DNA of 26,615 bases from Mariaggregatimicrobium sp964498785 (lineage in GTDB: Bacteria > Zhuqueibacterota > Zhuqueibacteria > Thermofontimicrobiales > Thiofontviventaceae): the NCBI GenBank assembly GCA_964498785.1, contig CAZCJL010000099.1, positions 1 to 26,615 on the forward strand, written 5' to 3'. A program made the position numbers and the translations under genes. Position 1 is the stretch's first letter, and each line of letters opens with the position of its first letter. Below the pieces are notes generated by a model. The model saw only the letters and a list, made by a program, of their open reading frames with translations, was not told where the DNA came from and ran no database searches. Below, one piece after another: positions 1 through 7,266 of the stretch.

Positions 1-51
1 TACGACATAGCGGCAAGCGCCCATATCTACCATAAAATATTGAGAAGATAC
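1..51. repeat. Left arm of window-terminal inverted repeat
   Basis: These 51 bases are the reverse complement of 26563-26613 with one mismatch (AAGCG here, AATCG in the other copy's complement). The repeat runs to the very edge of the window, so it is probably longer. It ends 17 bases before the start of the CoA-binding gene. Long inverted arms that terminate both ends of a segment are typical of insertion-sequence or MITE-type ends. No transposase is visible, and no clear target duplication is seen next to either arm. Confidence 0.85.
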
Positions 52-68
52 TAAAAAGGAATAATAAA

Positions 69-458
69 ATGAATGGTAAACAAATTTTACAAACCAAAAA
101 GTCGTTTGCCGTGATCGGCGCCACGCAAAATAAAGAGCGTTACGGTTATGAAGTGTTTGAAATACTGCACAGCAAGGGATACCAGGTCTTCCCTGTCAAT
201 CCGAAATATAATGAAATTGACGGGATTCCATGTTATCCTTCGCTGCACGATTTAGAGCAGAAACCAGAAGTCGTCATCACCGCATTGGCGCCAGCAAATA
301 CCGAACAAACGCTGGATTCAATTAAAGAACTAAACATCGAAACCGTCTGGATGCCGCCAGGATGCTGGTCGGAGCAGGCAATTCAAAAATGTAAACAATT
401 GAAACTTCAATTTATTTATGATGAATGTCCTGTGGGAATCCTGAAATTCATGAAATAA
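69..458 (+). CDS. CoA-binding (Rossmann-fold) protein, YccU type
   Basis: A 129-residue protein, the usual size of single-domain CoA_binding_2 proteins. Residues 13-21 (FAVIGATQN) form the glycine-containing nucleotide loop of a Rossmann fold. The later motifs FPVNPKY and WMPPGCWSEQA, and the C-terminal DECPVGILK, are typical of the family. Proteins of this type bind CoA or acyl-CoA; their physiological role is mostly unknown. The start is supported by an AAAAAGGA ribosome site just upstream. It is followed 17 bases later by a CxxC thioredoxin-like gene, so the two are probably co-transcribed. Its promoter is not seen and may lie beyond the repeat at the window edge. Family assignment is good; function is not. 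Confidence 0.88.
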   Translation: MNGKQILQTKKSFAVIGATQNKERYGYEVFEILHSKGYQVFPVNPKYNEIDGIPCYPSLHDLEQKPEVVITALAPANTEQTLDSIKELNIETVWMPPGCWSEQAIQKCKQLKLQFIYDECPVGILKFMK

Positions 459-475
459 TCAAGAGGTGTTCCATT

Positions 476-967
476 ATGAGTGGAGAAATTACCAAGGTCA
501 CAATCAGGGGGAATAAAATCGGCTTAATGGGATTGTCTGACATCTTTGACGAAGTAAAAGCGATGAAATTGAAAGACGATGATTCGATTAAAAAACAGCT
601 ACTTCAAAAATTAAAATCACAAAATTATGTACCGCCATCGGCTGAAGAAGATTATACCAAAGCAATTTTTAGAGAATATAAAAAAGCTCTGGGGATTGAG
701 GTGGAAGAGGAAGAGCCCGAGGGACTGGAAATTCTGGTATTGGGTCCTGGCTGCTATGCCTGCGATAAATTGATGGAAGATATGAAAGCAGTATTGGCAG
801 AACTAAACATTGCCGCGGATTTGGAACATGTGCACGATAAAAAAGAAATCGGGCGCTTCGGCATGGTGGGAACGCCATCGCTGGTGATTAACCGCAAGGT
901 GGTGCTATCGGGCAGAACTTTGCCCAGGAATCAATTAAAAAAAATGTTGGAAGAAAAATTGAAATAA
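476..967 (+). CDS. Two-domain thioredoxin-like protein (redox-active disulfide protein type)
   Basis: I choose the ATG at 476 (163 residues). The longer frame from 425 overlaps the upstream gene by 34 bases and adds residues that look unrelated, whereas 476 has AAGAGG ten bases upstream. Residues 1-75 form a charged, helical N-terminal domain (IRGNKIGLMGLSDIFDEV) that I cannot name with certainty. After an acidic linker, residues 86-163 are a thioredoxin-fold domain with the active-site pair C93-Y-A-C96 and a TPSLVIN segment containing the expected cis-proline. This C-terminal half resembles the small protein at 23874-24113. The role is probably thiol-disulfide exchange or thiol metal handling in the cytoplasm. 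Confidence 0.8.
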   Translation: MSGEITKVTIRGNKIGLMGLSDIFDEVKAMKLKDDDSIKKQLLQKLKSQNYVPPSAEEDYTKAIFREYKKALGIEVEEEEPEGLEILVLGPGCYACDKLMEDMKAVLAELNIAADLEHVHDKKEIGRFGMVGTPSLVINRKVVLSGRTLPRNQLKKMLEEKLK

Positions 968-974
968 AAAATAA

Positions 975-1265
975 TACCCCGCGCGACAGGTTGGAAATAA
1001 CTTAACCGCAAAGCAACACGTGGTTTTGCAGATTGAGTCGAACTGCGATAAAATAAAATTGCTGGCAGAAGCGATTCACCAATTTAATCCTGTGGATGCT
1101 TATCAGGAAATCTTACCGACGGCGCAGAGCCAGATTTTAAAGTCTGCCGCCGAAATATTAACTGGCTGCTGCGCTGGATGTATCGTGCCTGCGGGCATTT
1201 TCAAAGCCATGCAGGTAGCTGCGAGCTTGGCTTTGCCAAAAGATATGCAGATTATGTTCCGTTGA
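975..1265 (+). pseudogene. 5'-broken small protein, DUF6951-like C-terminal part
   Basis: The frame is open from 975 to the stop at 1263-1265, but no ATG lies in frame upstream and TAA closes it at 972. A GTG at 1020 would give 81 residues but falls in the middle of what looks like the conserved region. The readable part has a VLQIESNC segment, then CCAGCIVPAGIFKA and ALPKDMQI near the C terminus. From memory this pattern resembles DUF6951 small cysteine-containing proteins, which normally have about 15-20 further N-terminal residues with another cysteine. It may be a decayed gene, or one whose start is hidden by a frameshift in the A-rich stretch at 961-975. Function unknown; the family call is tentative. 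Confidence 0.45.
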
Positions 1266-1325
1266 ATATGAAGTCCTGCCTAAACAGGAACAAATTCGAG
1301 CCATGTGTTGATATATCGCGCTCCG

Positions 1326-1790
1326 TCAGGAATCAACTTCAAAAGCATAATCGAATTGAGTTATCAACTGGGCGCTTAAAAAAAACTGCCCGCTAAAAAA
1401 AACTATTCCAATAATTATTATTATTGAAAAATCAAACCCATGATCCATCAGATAGCCGAACAGAAACGGGCTGATCGCCGTTCCCAGCACCATCAACGTG
1501 GCGAACACGCTGCGAACGCCGCCCAAATGCCTGCGACCATATATTTCGACCACTGCGGCTGTTTTAATTGTTCCCCCAGGCCAACCGTGACCCCGGTGAG
1601 TAACAGATAAATGAAGCCCACATAGATGTGATCAACAATCAACAATAATAATAAGCCGAAAAAAAATGGTATTAAGTACAGCGGAAGCAGTCTAACAGCG
1701 GAATATTTATCGATGAATTGTCCGCTCAGTAAAGAGGATATTGTTCTGCCGATAGCGAAGCCTAAAAAGCAAAACGAGAGCGATTCAATA
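1326..1790 (-). pseudogene. Truncated, frameshifted MFS transporter (partial copy)
   Basis: Read on the minus strand, this is the C-terminal third of the MFS transporter encoded intact at 19473-20705. Shared stretches include LSFCFLGFAIGRT, FIDKYSAVRLLPLYL, GFIYLLLTGVTVG and GVRSVFATLMVLGTA. Similarity is about 85% by eye at the DNA level over 1367-1790. A one-base loss near 1565-1580 puts the two halves in different frames, and everything upstream of the SLSF segment (the first eight or so membrane helices) is missing. Homology stops abruptly at 1790, where unrelated sequence begins. The last residues before the stop at 1326 also differ from the intact gene. This is a non-functional remnant. 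Confidence 0.88.
1367..1790. repeat. Direct repeat DR-L (MFS 3' region)
   Basis: This matches 19517-19941 in the same orientation. The first 140 bases are over 90% identical by eye and the rest about 83%. The two copies bracket the cassette array and the defence island. Confidence 0.85.
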
Positions 1791-2099
1791 CCGGGAGATG
1801 GCGTGGGTGCCGTGAGCGGCGCAACCTTTTCGGCTTCCGCTGCTTCAAAGGGGATCAAAAAATGGTGTGCGCTGATTTATTAAATTAAAAGGCAAACCGC
1901 AATGAACAGCGTGAATGAATACACAAAACCCGCCAAATTCTTCTTGCATGTATCCTAATTTTTTTATAACTTCTTACCATTCAGTTATTTTTAACTTTTT
2001 TCGCCGGCCCGGGATAATGTTGGCTGAGATGCGTTTGATGGTTAACAGTAACCCCAACATAATGAAGCCGTTCTGCTTTTCAGGCAGGTATCTGAGACC
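1791..2099. other. Intergenic stretch, no recognised gene
   Basis: No convincing gene is visible. Bases 1791-1860 continue the open minus-strand frame of the MFS remnant but have no counterpart in the intact transporter. A 43-codon open minus-strand stretch (about 1977-2105, ending in KKLKITEW) is not recognised. The region sits between the MFS remnant and the first attC-like site, so it could be a decayed cassette or non-coding flank. Confidence 0.5.
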
Positions 2100-2196
2100 G
2101 GCTAATTATCAATCTGTATAAAAAAGGTATAAACAATTGTTCTTATCCCTCCAATTTGGCGGTATAAGAACAATAGCACATACACAGCCGTTACCT
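2100..2196 (+). other. Degenerate attC-like recombination site (array left boundary)
   Basis: The right end carries the core box GTTACCT (2190-2196), which pairs exactly with AGGTAAC at 3313-3319, the R'' box of the first full attC. The left end has GGCTAAT where a canonical R'' would end in AAC. Between them lie an 11-bp perfect inverted repeat (ATTGTTCTTAT / ATAAGAACAAT) and an outer partly matching pair (CTGTAT / ATACACAG), the nested-stem layout of an attC site. No integrase gene or attI is visible. It could equally be a damaged attC of a lost cassette. Confidence 0.55.
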
Positions 2197-2324
2197 GCTA
2201 TGTAAAAAAAACGACTGTGAAAATTTACAACGACACAATTTGACGGACGGACTGATGATATTTGCAAAAACAAAGAGAAATCTATACATCTAAAATCATA
2301 TAAACTAAAAAATAACTATCATAA

Positions 2325-3305
2325 ATGAGCAAGAAAAATTATTGGTGTTACAGAATTGACACAAGTAGAATTAAGTTTTTTACTAAGGAACTAAATGAAG
2401 GACGACTTAGACAAGGTTGGGGTTGGGACGAAGCTCAAGATTTGAGAGATTTCAAATTGGACGAAGGTGCTGGACGAAACCGCCCAATGTTCAACAAGGT
2501 CAAAAAAGGAGATATTTTACTTATACCACAATTACCAAATTGGGGAGAAGTTGCTTTGGTTGAAGCAACCGAAGATTGGAATAAAGGATACATTTTTGAA
2601 ATTGACCAGACTTTCGGAGATTATGGTCATATCTTCCCTGCAAAATACCTTAAAAAGTTCACTCGCAACAATGAAAATGTTACTGGTAATTTACGTTCCA
2701 CTTTAAAGAATCCATCAAGATTTTGGAATATTAACCACTATTCAGACGATGTGGAAATACTTATAAGTTCTCAAATAACAGAACTTTCAAAAAGACAAGA
2801 CCATAACAGCAGATTGGAAAGTTCAATCGGAACTGTATTTAATGAAGTTTTTGACGAAAAATTATTTACTGACAAACTATATGACAAACTAACTGAACAA
2901 TTTACCAGAGAAGAATGGGAGTTTGCGCTTGTTTACGGATTAAAACAAATATTCCCATTTTATCAAATTGAGCGAGTTGGTGGTAAAGAAGAAAAAAATC
3001 ACGGTACTGATATTTTAATTAAACTTCCAAGTCTTTTATCTAATTATAGTTATGCAATTGCAATTCAAGTTAAAGACTATGATGGCTTTGTTGGAAAAGA
3101 AGTTATTTCCCAAATAAACAAAGCTGACGACTATTGGGAAAGTGAAAACTTAAAATTAATTGAGAAAATTGTAATTATTACAAAAGCTAAAAAGGACGAT
3201 AACATTAAACTATTGGAACACGACAAGAACGTCAAATTCATATTTGCAACTGAATTAAAGCAATTAATGTCTGAAATCGGAAAATGTTTTATCGGAATGA
3301 AATAA
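2325..3305 (+). CDS. Mrr-like nuclease with an N-terminal EVE/PUA-like domain (cassette 1)
   Basis: The protein has 326 residues. The N-terminal 130 (YWCYRIDTSRIKFF, GWGWDEAQDL, VKKGDILLIPQLPNWGEVALVEA) look like an EVE/PUA-type modified-base reader; I infer this from pattern, not from a search. The C-terminal part (about 175-326) is a restriction-endonuclease fold of Mrr type, with D229 followed by Q248-V-K250, the D...QxK arrangement of Mrr-type PD-(D/E)xK nucleases. Reader plus Mrr nuclease suggests a type IV, modification-dependent restriction enzyme that cuts foreign DNA with altered bases. It is the only gene of its cassette, and its stop lies 7 bases before the attC R'' box, the usual tight fit. 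The DNA is more AT-rich than the flanking operons. No methylase partner is present, which fits type IV. Confidence 0.75.
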   Translation: MSKKNYWCYRIDTSRIKFFTKELNEGRLRQGWGWDEAQDLRDFKLDEGAGRNRPMFNKVKKGDILLIPQLPNWGEVALVEATEDWNKGYIFEIDQTFGDYGHIFPAKYLKKFTRNNENVTGNLRSTLKNPSRFWNINHYSDDVEILISSQITELSKRQDHNSRLESSIGTVFNEVFDEKLFTDKLYDKLTEQFTREEWEFALVYGLKQIFPFYQIERVGGKEEKNHGTDILIKLPSLLSNYSYAIAIQVKDYDGFVGKEVISQINKADDYWESENLKLIEKIVIITKAKKDDNIKLLEHDKNVKFIFATELKQLMSEIGKCFIGMK

Positions 3306-3312
3306 ACACAGC

Positions 3313-3443
3313 AGGTAACAATGTATATAAAAAATAGGCGAAACAGTAGTAATATCAAGGCTTGTGGCTCGTGTCAAGCTTTATGCTTAACCGAAAGTTT
3401 AGTGCTTCGTAATCGCCTACTTTTCATATACTAACCGTTATGC
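3313..3443 (+). other. attC site 1 (closes cassette 1)
   Basis: It starts with R'' AGGTAAC and ends with R' GTTATGC. The arms pair as GTATATnAAAAnTAGGCG against CGCCTAnTTTTnATATAC with few mismatches, leaving a variable centre of about 80 bases that includes TTAGTGCTTCGTA. Length is 131 bp, within the normal range. R'' is the exact complement of the R' box at 2190-2196, as expected for the two ends of one excisable cassette. Confidence 0.85.
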
Positions 3444-3509
3444 CTCATTGTAGGTCCGTAACTGAACAAAATTTCGTAACTTGCGAAACAAATAATTTAT
3501 CAAAAACGA

Positions 3510-4145
3510 ATGGACGAATTAATACAAAACATAAAGAATTTAGCGGAAGTTTATTCTGCAAACTTAAAAGGAAAAATTGAAGCCAGAACAGAAGAAATGA
3601 AAGCTGATGACAACTCTCATTATCTTATTTATCGTGTTTTGGGCATTTCCTTACAAGAAGGACAACTTATTGACCAATATCAAAATACAGGACGATTTCT
3701 TTATAAGTATGCAGGTTCATTTCTTGAAGAAGCAGCAACTTTATGTTTGAATTTCAAGTTTCCCGAAGGAATAAAGACCAAAATTGAAAATACGATTGGA
3801 CAGCGACCAAAAACTTTTGAAATAGATTTTCTGAATGGCAATGACGCTATTGAAGTAAAGTGGAGAGATGCAACTACGGACGGAGACCATATTACCAAAG
3901 AACACACAAGAGTTAAAGTAATCAGAGAACACGGTTACAAGCCAATTAGGGTAATGTTCTATTATCCTCAACGAGACCAAGCAATAAGAATTCAAGAAAC
4001 TTTGAAAACACTTTATGCAGGAGTAGAAGGAGAATATTATGGTGGAGATGAAGCTTGGGAATACTTAAAAGCTTATTCAGGAGTTGACCTAAAAGCTATT
4101 TTGACACAGATTGCTAACGAAAGGACACCCGAAAATGGAAACTAA
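3510..4145 (+). CDS. Type II restriction endonuclease, ApaLI-like (cassette 2)
   Basis: The protein has 211 residues. The catalytic core EIDFLNGNDAIEVKWRD (about 104-120) contains D106 and E115-V-K117, a PD-(D/E)xK site. The following segments DGDHITKEHTRVKVI and IRVMFYYPQRDQAIRIQETL are what I recall from the ApaLI family, whose founder cuts GTGCAC; the target of this enzyme is not provable from sequence. It overlaps the methyltransferase start (4135) by 11 bases, so the two genes are translationally coupled. Together they form a complete type II restriction-modification pair inside one cassette. The start has little ribosome-site sequence upstream and may depend on A-rich leader context. 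Confidence 0.8.
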   Translation: MDELIQNIKNLAEVYSANLKGKIEARTEEMKADDNSHYLIYRVLGISLQEGQLIDQYQNTGRFLYKYAGSFLEEAATLCLNFKFPEGIKTKIENTIGQRPKTFEIDFLNGNDAIEVKWRDATTDGDHITKEHTRVKVIREHGYKPIRVMFYYPQRDQAIRIQETLKTLYAGVEGEYYGGDEAWEYLKAYSGVDLKAILTQIANERTPENGN

Positions 4146-5370
4146 TAAAATCTATCACGGAAATTGTGTTGAAAAACTCAAAGAAATTGAAGCCAACAAA
4201 GTTGACTTGATTTACTTTGACCCACCGTTTTTTACTCAACGCAAACACAGTCTTACGAATAAAGACAATTCTAAAACTTATGAATTTGAAGATAAATACA
4301 ACTCAATTGACGAGTATTTAGAACTTGTTGAAAATGTTTTACAAGAATCAAAAAGGGTTTTAAAAAATACAGGAAGTGTATTTCTTCATTGCGACAAAAC
4401 AGCATCTCATAATATTAGAGTTGTTATGGACAAGGTTTTTGGGCGTGAGAACTTCCAAAGTGAAATTATTTGGTCATACAAAAGATGGTCTAATGCAAAA
4501 AAAGGACTTTTAAATGCACATCAAGTAATTTTCTTTTATTCTAAAACACAAGATTTTAAATTCAATACTCTGTATACGGATTATTCATTAACAACAAATA
4601 TTGACCAAATTTTACAAGACCGAGAGCGTAATGAAAACGGAAAATCTGTTTATAAAAAAGATGAAAACGGAAATGTGATTTTAGGCAAGGAGAAAAAGGG
4701 TGTTCCTCTTTCTGACGTTTGGGAAATTCCATACTTAAACCCAAAAGCTAAAGAAAGAACGGGCTACCCAACCCAAAAACCAGTTTTACTACTCAATCAA
4801 ATTTTAAACATCGTTACAGTCGAAGGTGACTTGGTTGTTGACCCTTTTTGTGGAAGTGGAACATCTTGTGTTTCTGCGAAATCATTAAAGAGACAATTTA
4901 TCGGAATTGACATTTCAAAGGATGCAGTTGAACTTGCAAACTCACGATTAGAAGAAATGGTGATTTCAGAATCAAACCTTTTAAACAAAGGAACAAACGA
5001 GTATCAAGAGAAAACTGAAAAAGAACTAGCCATTTTACAAAACATCAATGCTTTTCCTGTTCAAAGAAATAGTGGAATTGACGGATTTTTAAAAGACCAT
5101 TTTGAAGGTATGCCAGTTCCAGTAAAAATTCAAGGAGAATATGAATCTATTGAAGATGCAATTGAAAAACTAGAAAAGGCATCTTATGGTAAGGACTATA
5201 AAATGAAAATCTTAATCCAAACAAGAGAAACAGGAATAAGCAGACTTTTTGGTTTTGAATCTGACGTAACAATTGTAAAATCACTTGAACTACAGTCGAA
5301 AGACCTGATGAAAAAGAACAACGAAGGCATAACATCACCTATACGCAAGCAGGGGATTAGTGCTTCGTAG
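4135..5370 (+). CDS. Type II DNA methyltransferase, N4/N6 amino class (cassette 2)
   Basis: I choose the ATG at 4135 (411 residues, starting METNKIYHGNC). The upstream ATG at 4111 lies inside the endonuclease gene and adds residues outside the conserved core. The catalytic motif D29-P-P-F32 precedes the SAM-binding motif DPFCGSGT (236-243), which is the beta-class order. GYPTQKP is the conserved segment just before it. It would methylate the site cut by its neighbour and protect host DNA. The last 14 or so codons (from about 5327) read through the R'' box and left arm of attC site 2, so the natural C terminus is encoded by the recombination site itself. Confidence 0.9.
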   Translation: METNKIYHGNCVEKLKEIEANKVDLIYFDPPFFTQRKHSLTNKDNSKTYEFEDKYNSIDEYLELVENVLQESKRVLKNTGSVFLHCDKTASHNIRVVMDKVFGRENFQSEIIWSYKRWSNAKKGLLNAHQVIFFYSKTQDFKFNTLYTDYSLTTNIDQILQDRERNENGKSVYKKDENGNVILGKEKKGVPLSDVWEIPYLNPKAKERTGYPTQKPVLLLNQILNIVTVEGDLVVDPFCGSGTSCVSAKSLKRQFIGIDISKDAVELANSRLEEMVISESNLLNKGTNEYQEKTEKELAILQNINAFPVQRNSGIDGFLKDHFEGMPVPVKIQGEYESIEDAIEKLEKASYGKDYKMKILIQTRETGISRLFGFESDVTIVKSLELQSKDLMKKNNEGITSPIRKQGISAS

Positions 5371-5460
5371 GACAGGAAAGTGGTAAATTTAAAGTTCAGT
5401 TCTTCGTAGGTAGTTCAGTGGTTAAAATCCCTGCCTGCGTATAGCTGAGAAACGTTAGCG
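5327..5460 (+). other. attC site 2 (closes cassette 2)
   Basis: R'' is GCATAAC (5327-5333), the exact complement of R' GTTATGC at 3437-3443. It ends with R' GTTAGCG (5454-5460). The arms CTATACGCAAGCAGGGGATT and AATCCCTGCCTGCGTATAG pair almost completely. The centre contains TTAGTGCTTCGTA, also present in site 1, although the stems differ. Length 134 bp. The coding end of the methyltransferase overlaps its left arm. Confidence 0.87.
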
Positions 5461-5528
5461 GTAATGGGGAACATCACACAACTTAACTAAAATGGTATAT
5501 TTGAAGATTAATAATTAAAGATTGTAAT

Positions 5529-6959
5529 ATGAGACCAATGATTCTTTTACTTCTTCTTTCACTGACTTTTACTTTTCTTAATGGTCAAGATATTCAAAAA
5601 AACAGGGTGATTATACTAACTGATATCGAAGCAGACCCAGATGACACACAATCTTTAGTTCGTTTACTGTTGTATTCTAACGAAATAGATATTGAGGGAA
5701 TAATTGCTACTACCTCATGCTGGATGACAGACAAAATCTACCATCAATCTATAACCAAAGTTATTAAAGCATACGAAAAGGTTCAGCCAAACTTGTTGTT
5801 ACACAATTCAGATTATCCAAAAGCCGAGACTTTATTTCCTTTAGTAAAGCAAGGATTGCCTAAATATGGAATGAAAGGAGTTGGAGACGGAATGGATTCA
5901 GAAGGTTCAGACTGGATTATTAAAATGTTGGAGAAAGAAGATGAACGCCCTTTGTGGATTTCAACTTGGGGAGGTGTTAATACTCTTGCTCAAGCATTAT
6001 ATAAAATTGAGAAAACTAAAAGTAAAAAAGAAGCCAAACGATTAATTTCTAAACTTCGTGTCTATACTATTTCAGACCAAGATGATAGTGGTATATGGAT
6101 TAGAAATAATTATCCTGAACTTTTTTATATTGTAAGTCCTGGTGACGATTATGGAAATGCAACTTGGATGGGAATAAGTGCAAGTTACATTGAGGGAATA
6201 GACCATACAACAATAAGTAATAGTTGGATTGCTCAAAATATACAACAAGGTCATGGCCCACTTGGCGCTGCATATCCTGACGTGGCTTGGTCTGTGGAAG
6301 GAGACACACCGGCCTTTCTATCATTAATGTTAAACGGACTGAATAGTGCTGAAAATCCCAATTGGGGTGGCTGGGGCGGTCGCTATGAATATTATTTGCC
6401 TGATTTTTCAAAATTAAAAGATGGTCACTCAATAGTTGATAACAAACCTGAAACCAGAAAAATATGGACAAATGCAACAGACACATATTCCCCATATATT
6501 CCAAATGAATTTGGTCGGACAATTAAACAAAGAGAGAAAGAGTACACTGGTTTTAAGCTAACAATATGGCGCTGGAGAGATGATTTTCAAAATGATTTTG
6601 CTGCCCGTATGGATTGGTGTGAAATGTCGTTTGAAGAAGCGAATCATGCCCCTATTCCAATTCTATCTCATCCTGAAAACATTACTGTAAAGTCAGGAGA
6701 AACATTTACACTAGACGCATTTGAATCCTCAGACCCTGATGGAGATAGTTTTAGTTTCCTTTGGTTTAATTACCCTGAAGCAGGAACATATACAAAAAAC
6801 ATTAAAGTAAATGGTGCTGATAACGTACATATGGCTCATTTTACTGCACCGAAAGTAGATAAAGAAGAAACAGCTCACTTTATTTTAAAGCTGACTGATA
6901 GAGGAAAACCAAAAATGACAAGTTATAAAAGAGTAATAGTGACAATAAGACCCAATTAA
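5529..6959 (+). CDS. Secreted DUF1593 nucleoside-hydrolase-like protein (cassette 3)
   Basis: The protein has 476 residues. It starts with a classical signal peptide (MILLLLLSLTFTFLNGQ, cleavage probably near residue 19-20). Residues 27-330 match the DUF1593 pattern, related to nucleoside hydrolases: an aspartate-rich motif TDIEADPDDTQS (31-42), WISTWGGVNTLAQAL and SDQDDSGIWIR. The C-terminal 110 residues (from HPENITVKSG, with SSDPDGDSFSFLW) form a predicted beta-sandwich of Ig/cadherin type. It probably acts on a glycosidic or nucleoside substrate outside the cytoplasm; the substrate is unknown. It is the sole gene of its cassette and ends 7 bases before the attC R'' box. It is the only cassette here without an obvious defence role. 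Confidence 0.82.
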   Translation: MRPMILLLLLSLTFTFLNGQDIQKNRVIILTDIEADPDDTQSLVRLLLYSNEIDIEGIIATTSCWMTDKIYHQSITKVIKAYEKVQPNLLLHNSDYPKAETLFPLVKQGLPKYGMKGVGDGMDSEGSDWIIKMLEKEDERPLWISTWGGVNTLAQALYKIEKTKSKKEAKRLISKLRVYTISDQDDSGIWIRNNYPELFYIVSPGDDYGNATWMGISASYIEGIDHTTISNSWIAQNIQQGHGPLGAAYPDVAWSVEGDTPAFLSLMLNGLNSAENPNWGGWGGRYEYYLPDFSKLKDGHSIVDNKPETRKIWTNATDTYSPYIPNEFGRTIKQREKEYTGFKLTIWRWRDDFQNDFAARMDWCEMSFEEANHAPIPILSHPENITVKSGETFTLDAFESSDPDGDSFSFLWFNYPEAGTYTKNIKVNGADNVHMAHFTAPKVDKEETAHFILKLTDRGKPKMTSYKRVIVTIRPN

Positions 6960-6966
6960 CCACTAC

Positions 6967-7096
6967 CGCTAACAATGTATATACAAAATAGGCGAGACAG
7001 TAGTAAATTCAACGGTTGTTGCCCGCTTCAAATTTGTAGCGGTTTGATAAGTTTGAAGCCCGCAATCGCCTACTTTGCATATACTCAACGTTGTGG
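6967..7096 (+). other. attC site 3 (closes cassette 3)
   Basis: R'' is CGCTAAC (6967-6973), the exact complement of R' GTTAGCG at 5454-5460. It ends with GTTGTGG (7090-7096), a less canonical R'. The arms GTATATACAAAATAGGCG and CGCCTACTTTGCATATAC pair well. The left arm is nearly identical to that of site 1, continuing into ACAGTAGTAA in both. Length 130 bp. The defence island begins directly at the final box. Confidence 0.85.
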
Positions 7097-7190
7097 GACA
7101 TGCCGAGGAGATTTTTTAAGAAACGAGATATATGTGTCAAAGAAAAAAGGAAATAGGTATTTTTACTATGAAAAGATTTGCCCGTTTTAT
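7090..7190. repeat. Left arm of imperfect inverted repeat bounding the defence island
   Basis: Three blocks recur in reverse complement at 19048-19137 in the same order. The outermost is GTTGTGGGACATGCCGAGGA here against GTTGTAGGATCGTGCCGAGG there, continuing into GATTTTT. The second is GAGATATATGTGTCA and the third is AAGATTTGCCCGTTTTAT. Spacers between the blocks differ in sequence and length. The outer block coincides with the R' core box of attC site 3. Confidence 0.8.
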
Positions 7191-7266
7191 GAAACCCGCA
7201 CGTTTCTTCGACAATAGCTCAGGACAGGCCTTGCGGGTAAAAGAAAAAGCAAGGGATAAAAGATAA
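7168..7266 (+). CDS. Possible short leader ORF before mod
   Basis: A 32-codon frame (MKRFARFMKPARFF...) very rich in Arg, Lys and Phe. Its stop overlaps the mod start as TAATG. Its first codons use the inner block of the inverted repeat. Overlap with mod would allow translational coupling, but there is only a weak ribosome site (AAGGAAA about 15 bases upstream) and I do not recognise the peptide. It may be a chance frame or the relic of a larger gene. Confidence 0.3.
   Translation: MKRFARFMKPARFFDNSSGQALRVKEKARDKR

Noticed and set aside
1178..1396. Plus-strand frame of 72 codons overlapping the small cysteine protein
   Set aside because: It is a different frame through a segment with clear family-like residues in the main frame, then runs into the MFS remnant; no domain seen.
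2130..2172. Rho-independent terminator from the 11-bp hairpin
   Set aside because: No T-run follows, and the outer pairing plus the GTTACCT box fit an attC-like site better.
6100..6522. Minus-strand 140-codon frame
   Set aside because: Antisense of the DUF1593 gene; composition is what a shadow frame would give and no ribosome site is present.
7090..7140. Tn7-like left end (TGTGGGACA start)
   Set aside because: Only the first few bases resemble it; no Tns proteins, no 5-bp target duplication with the right end, and the bases are also the attC core box.
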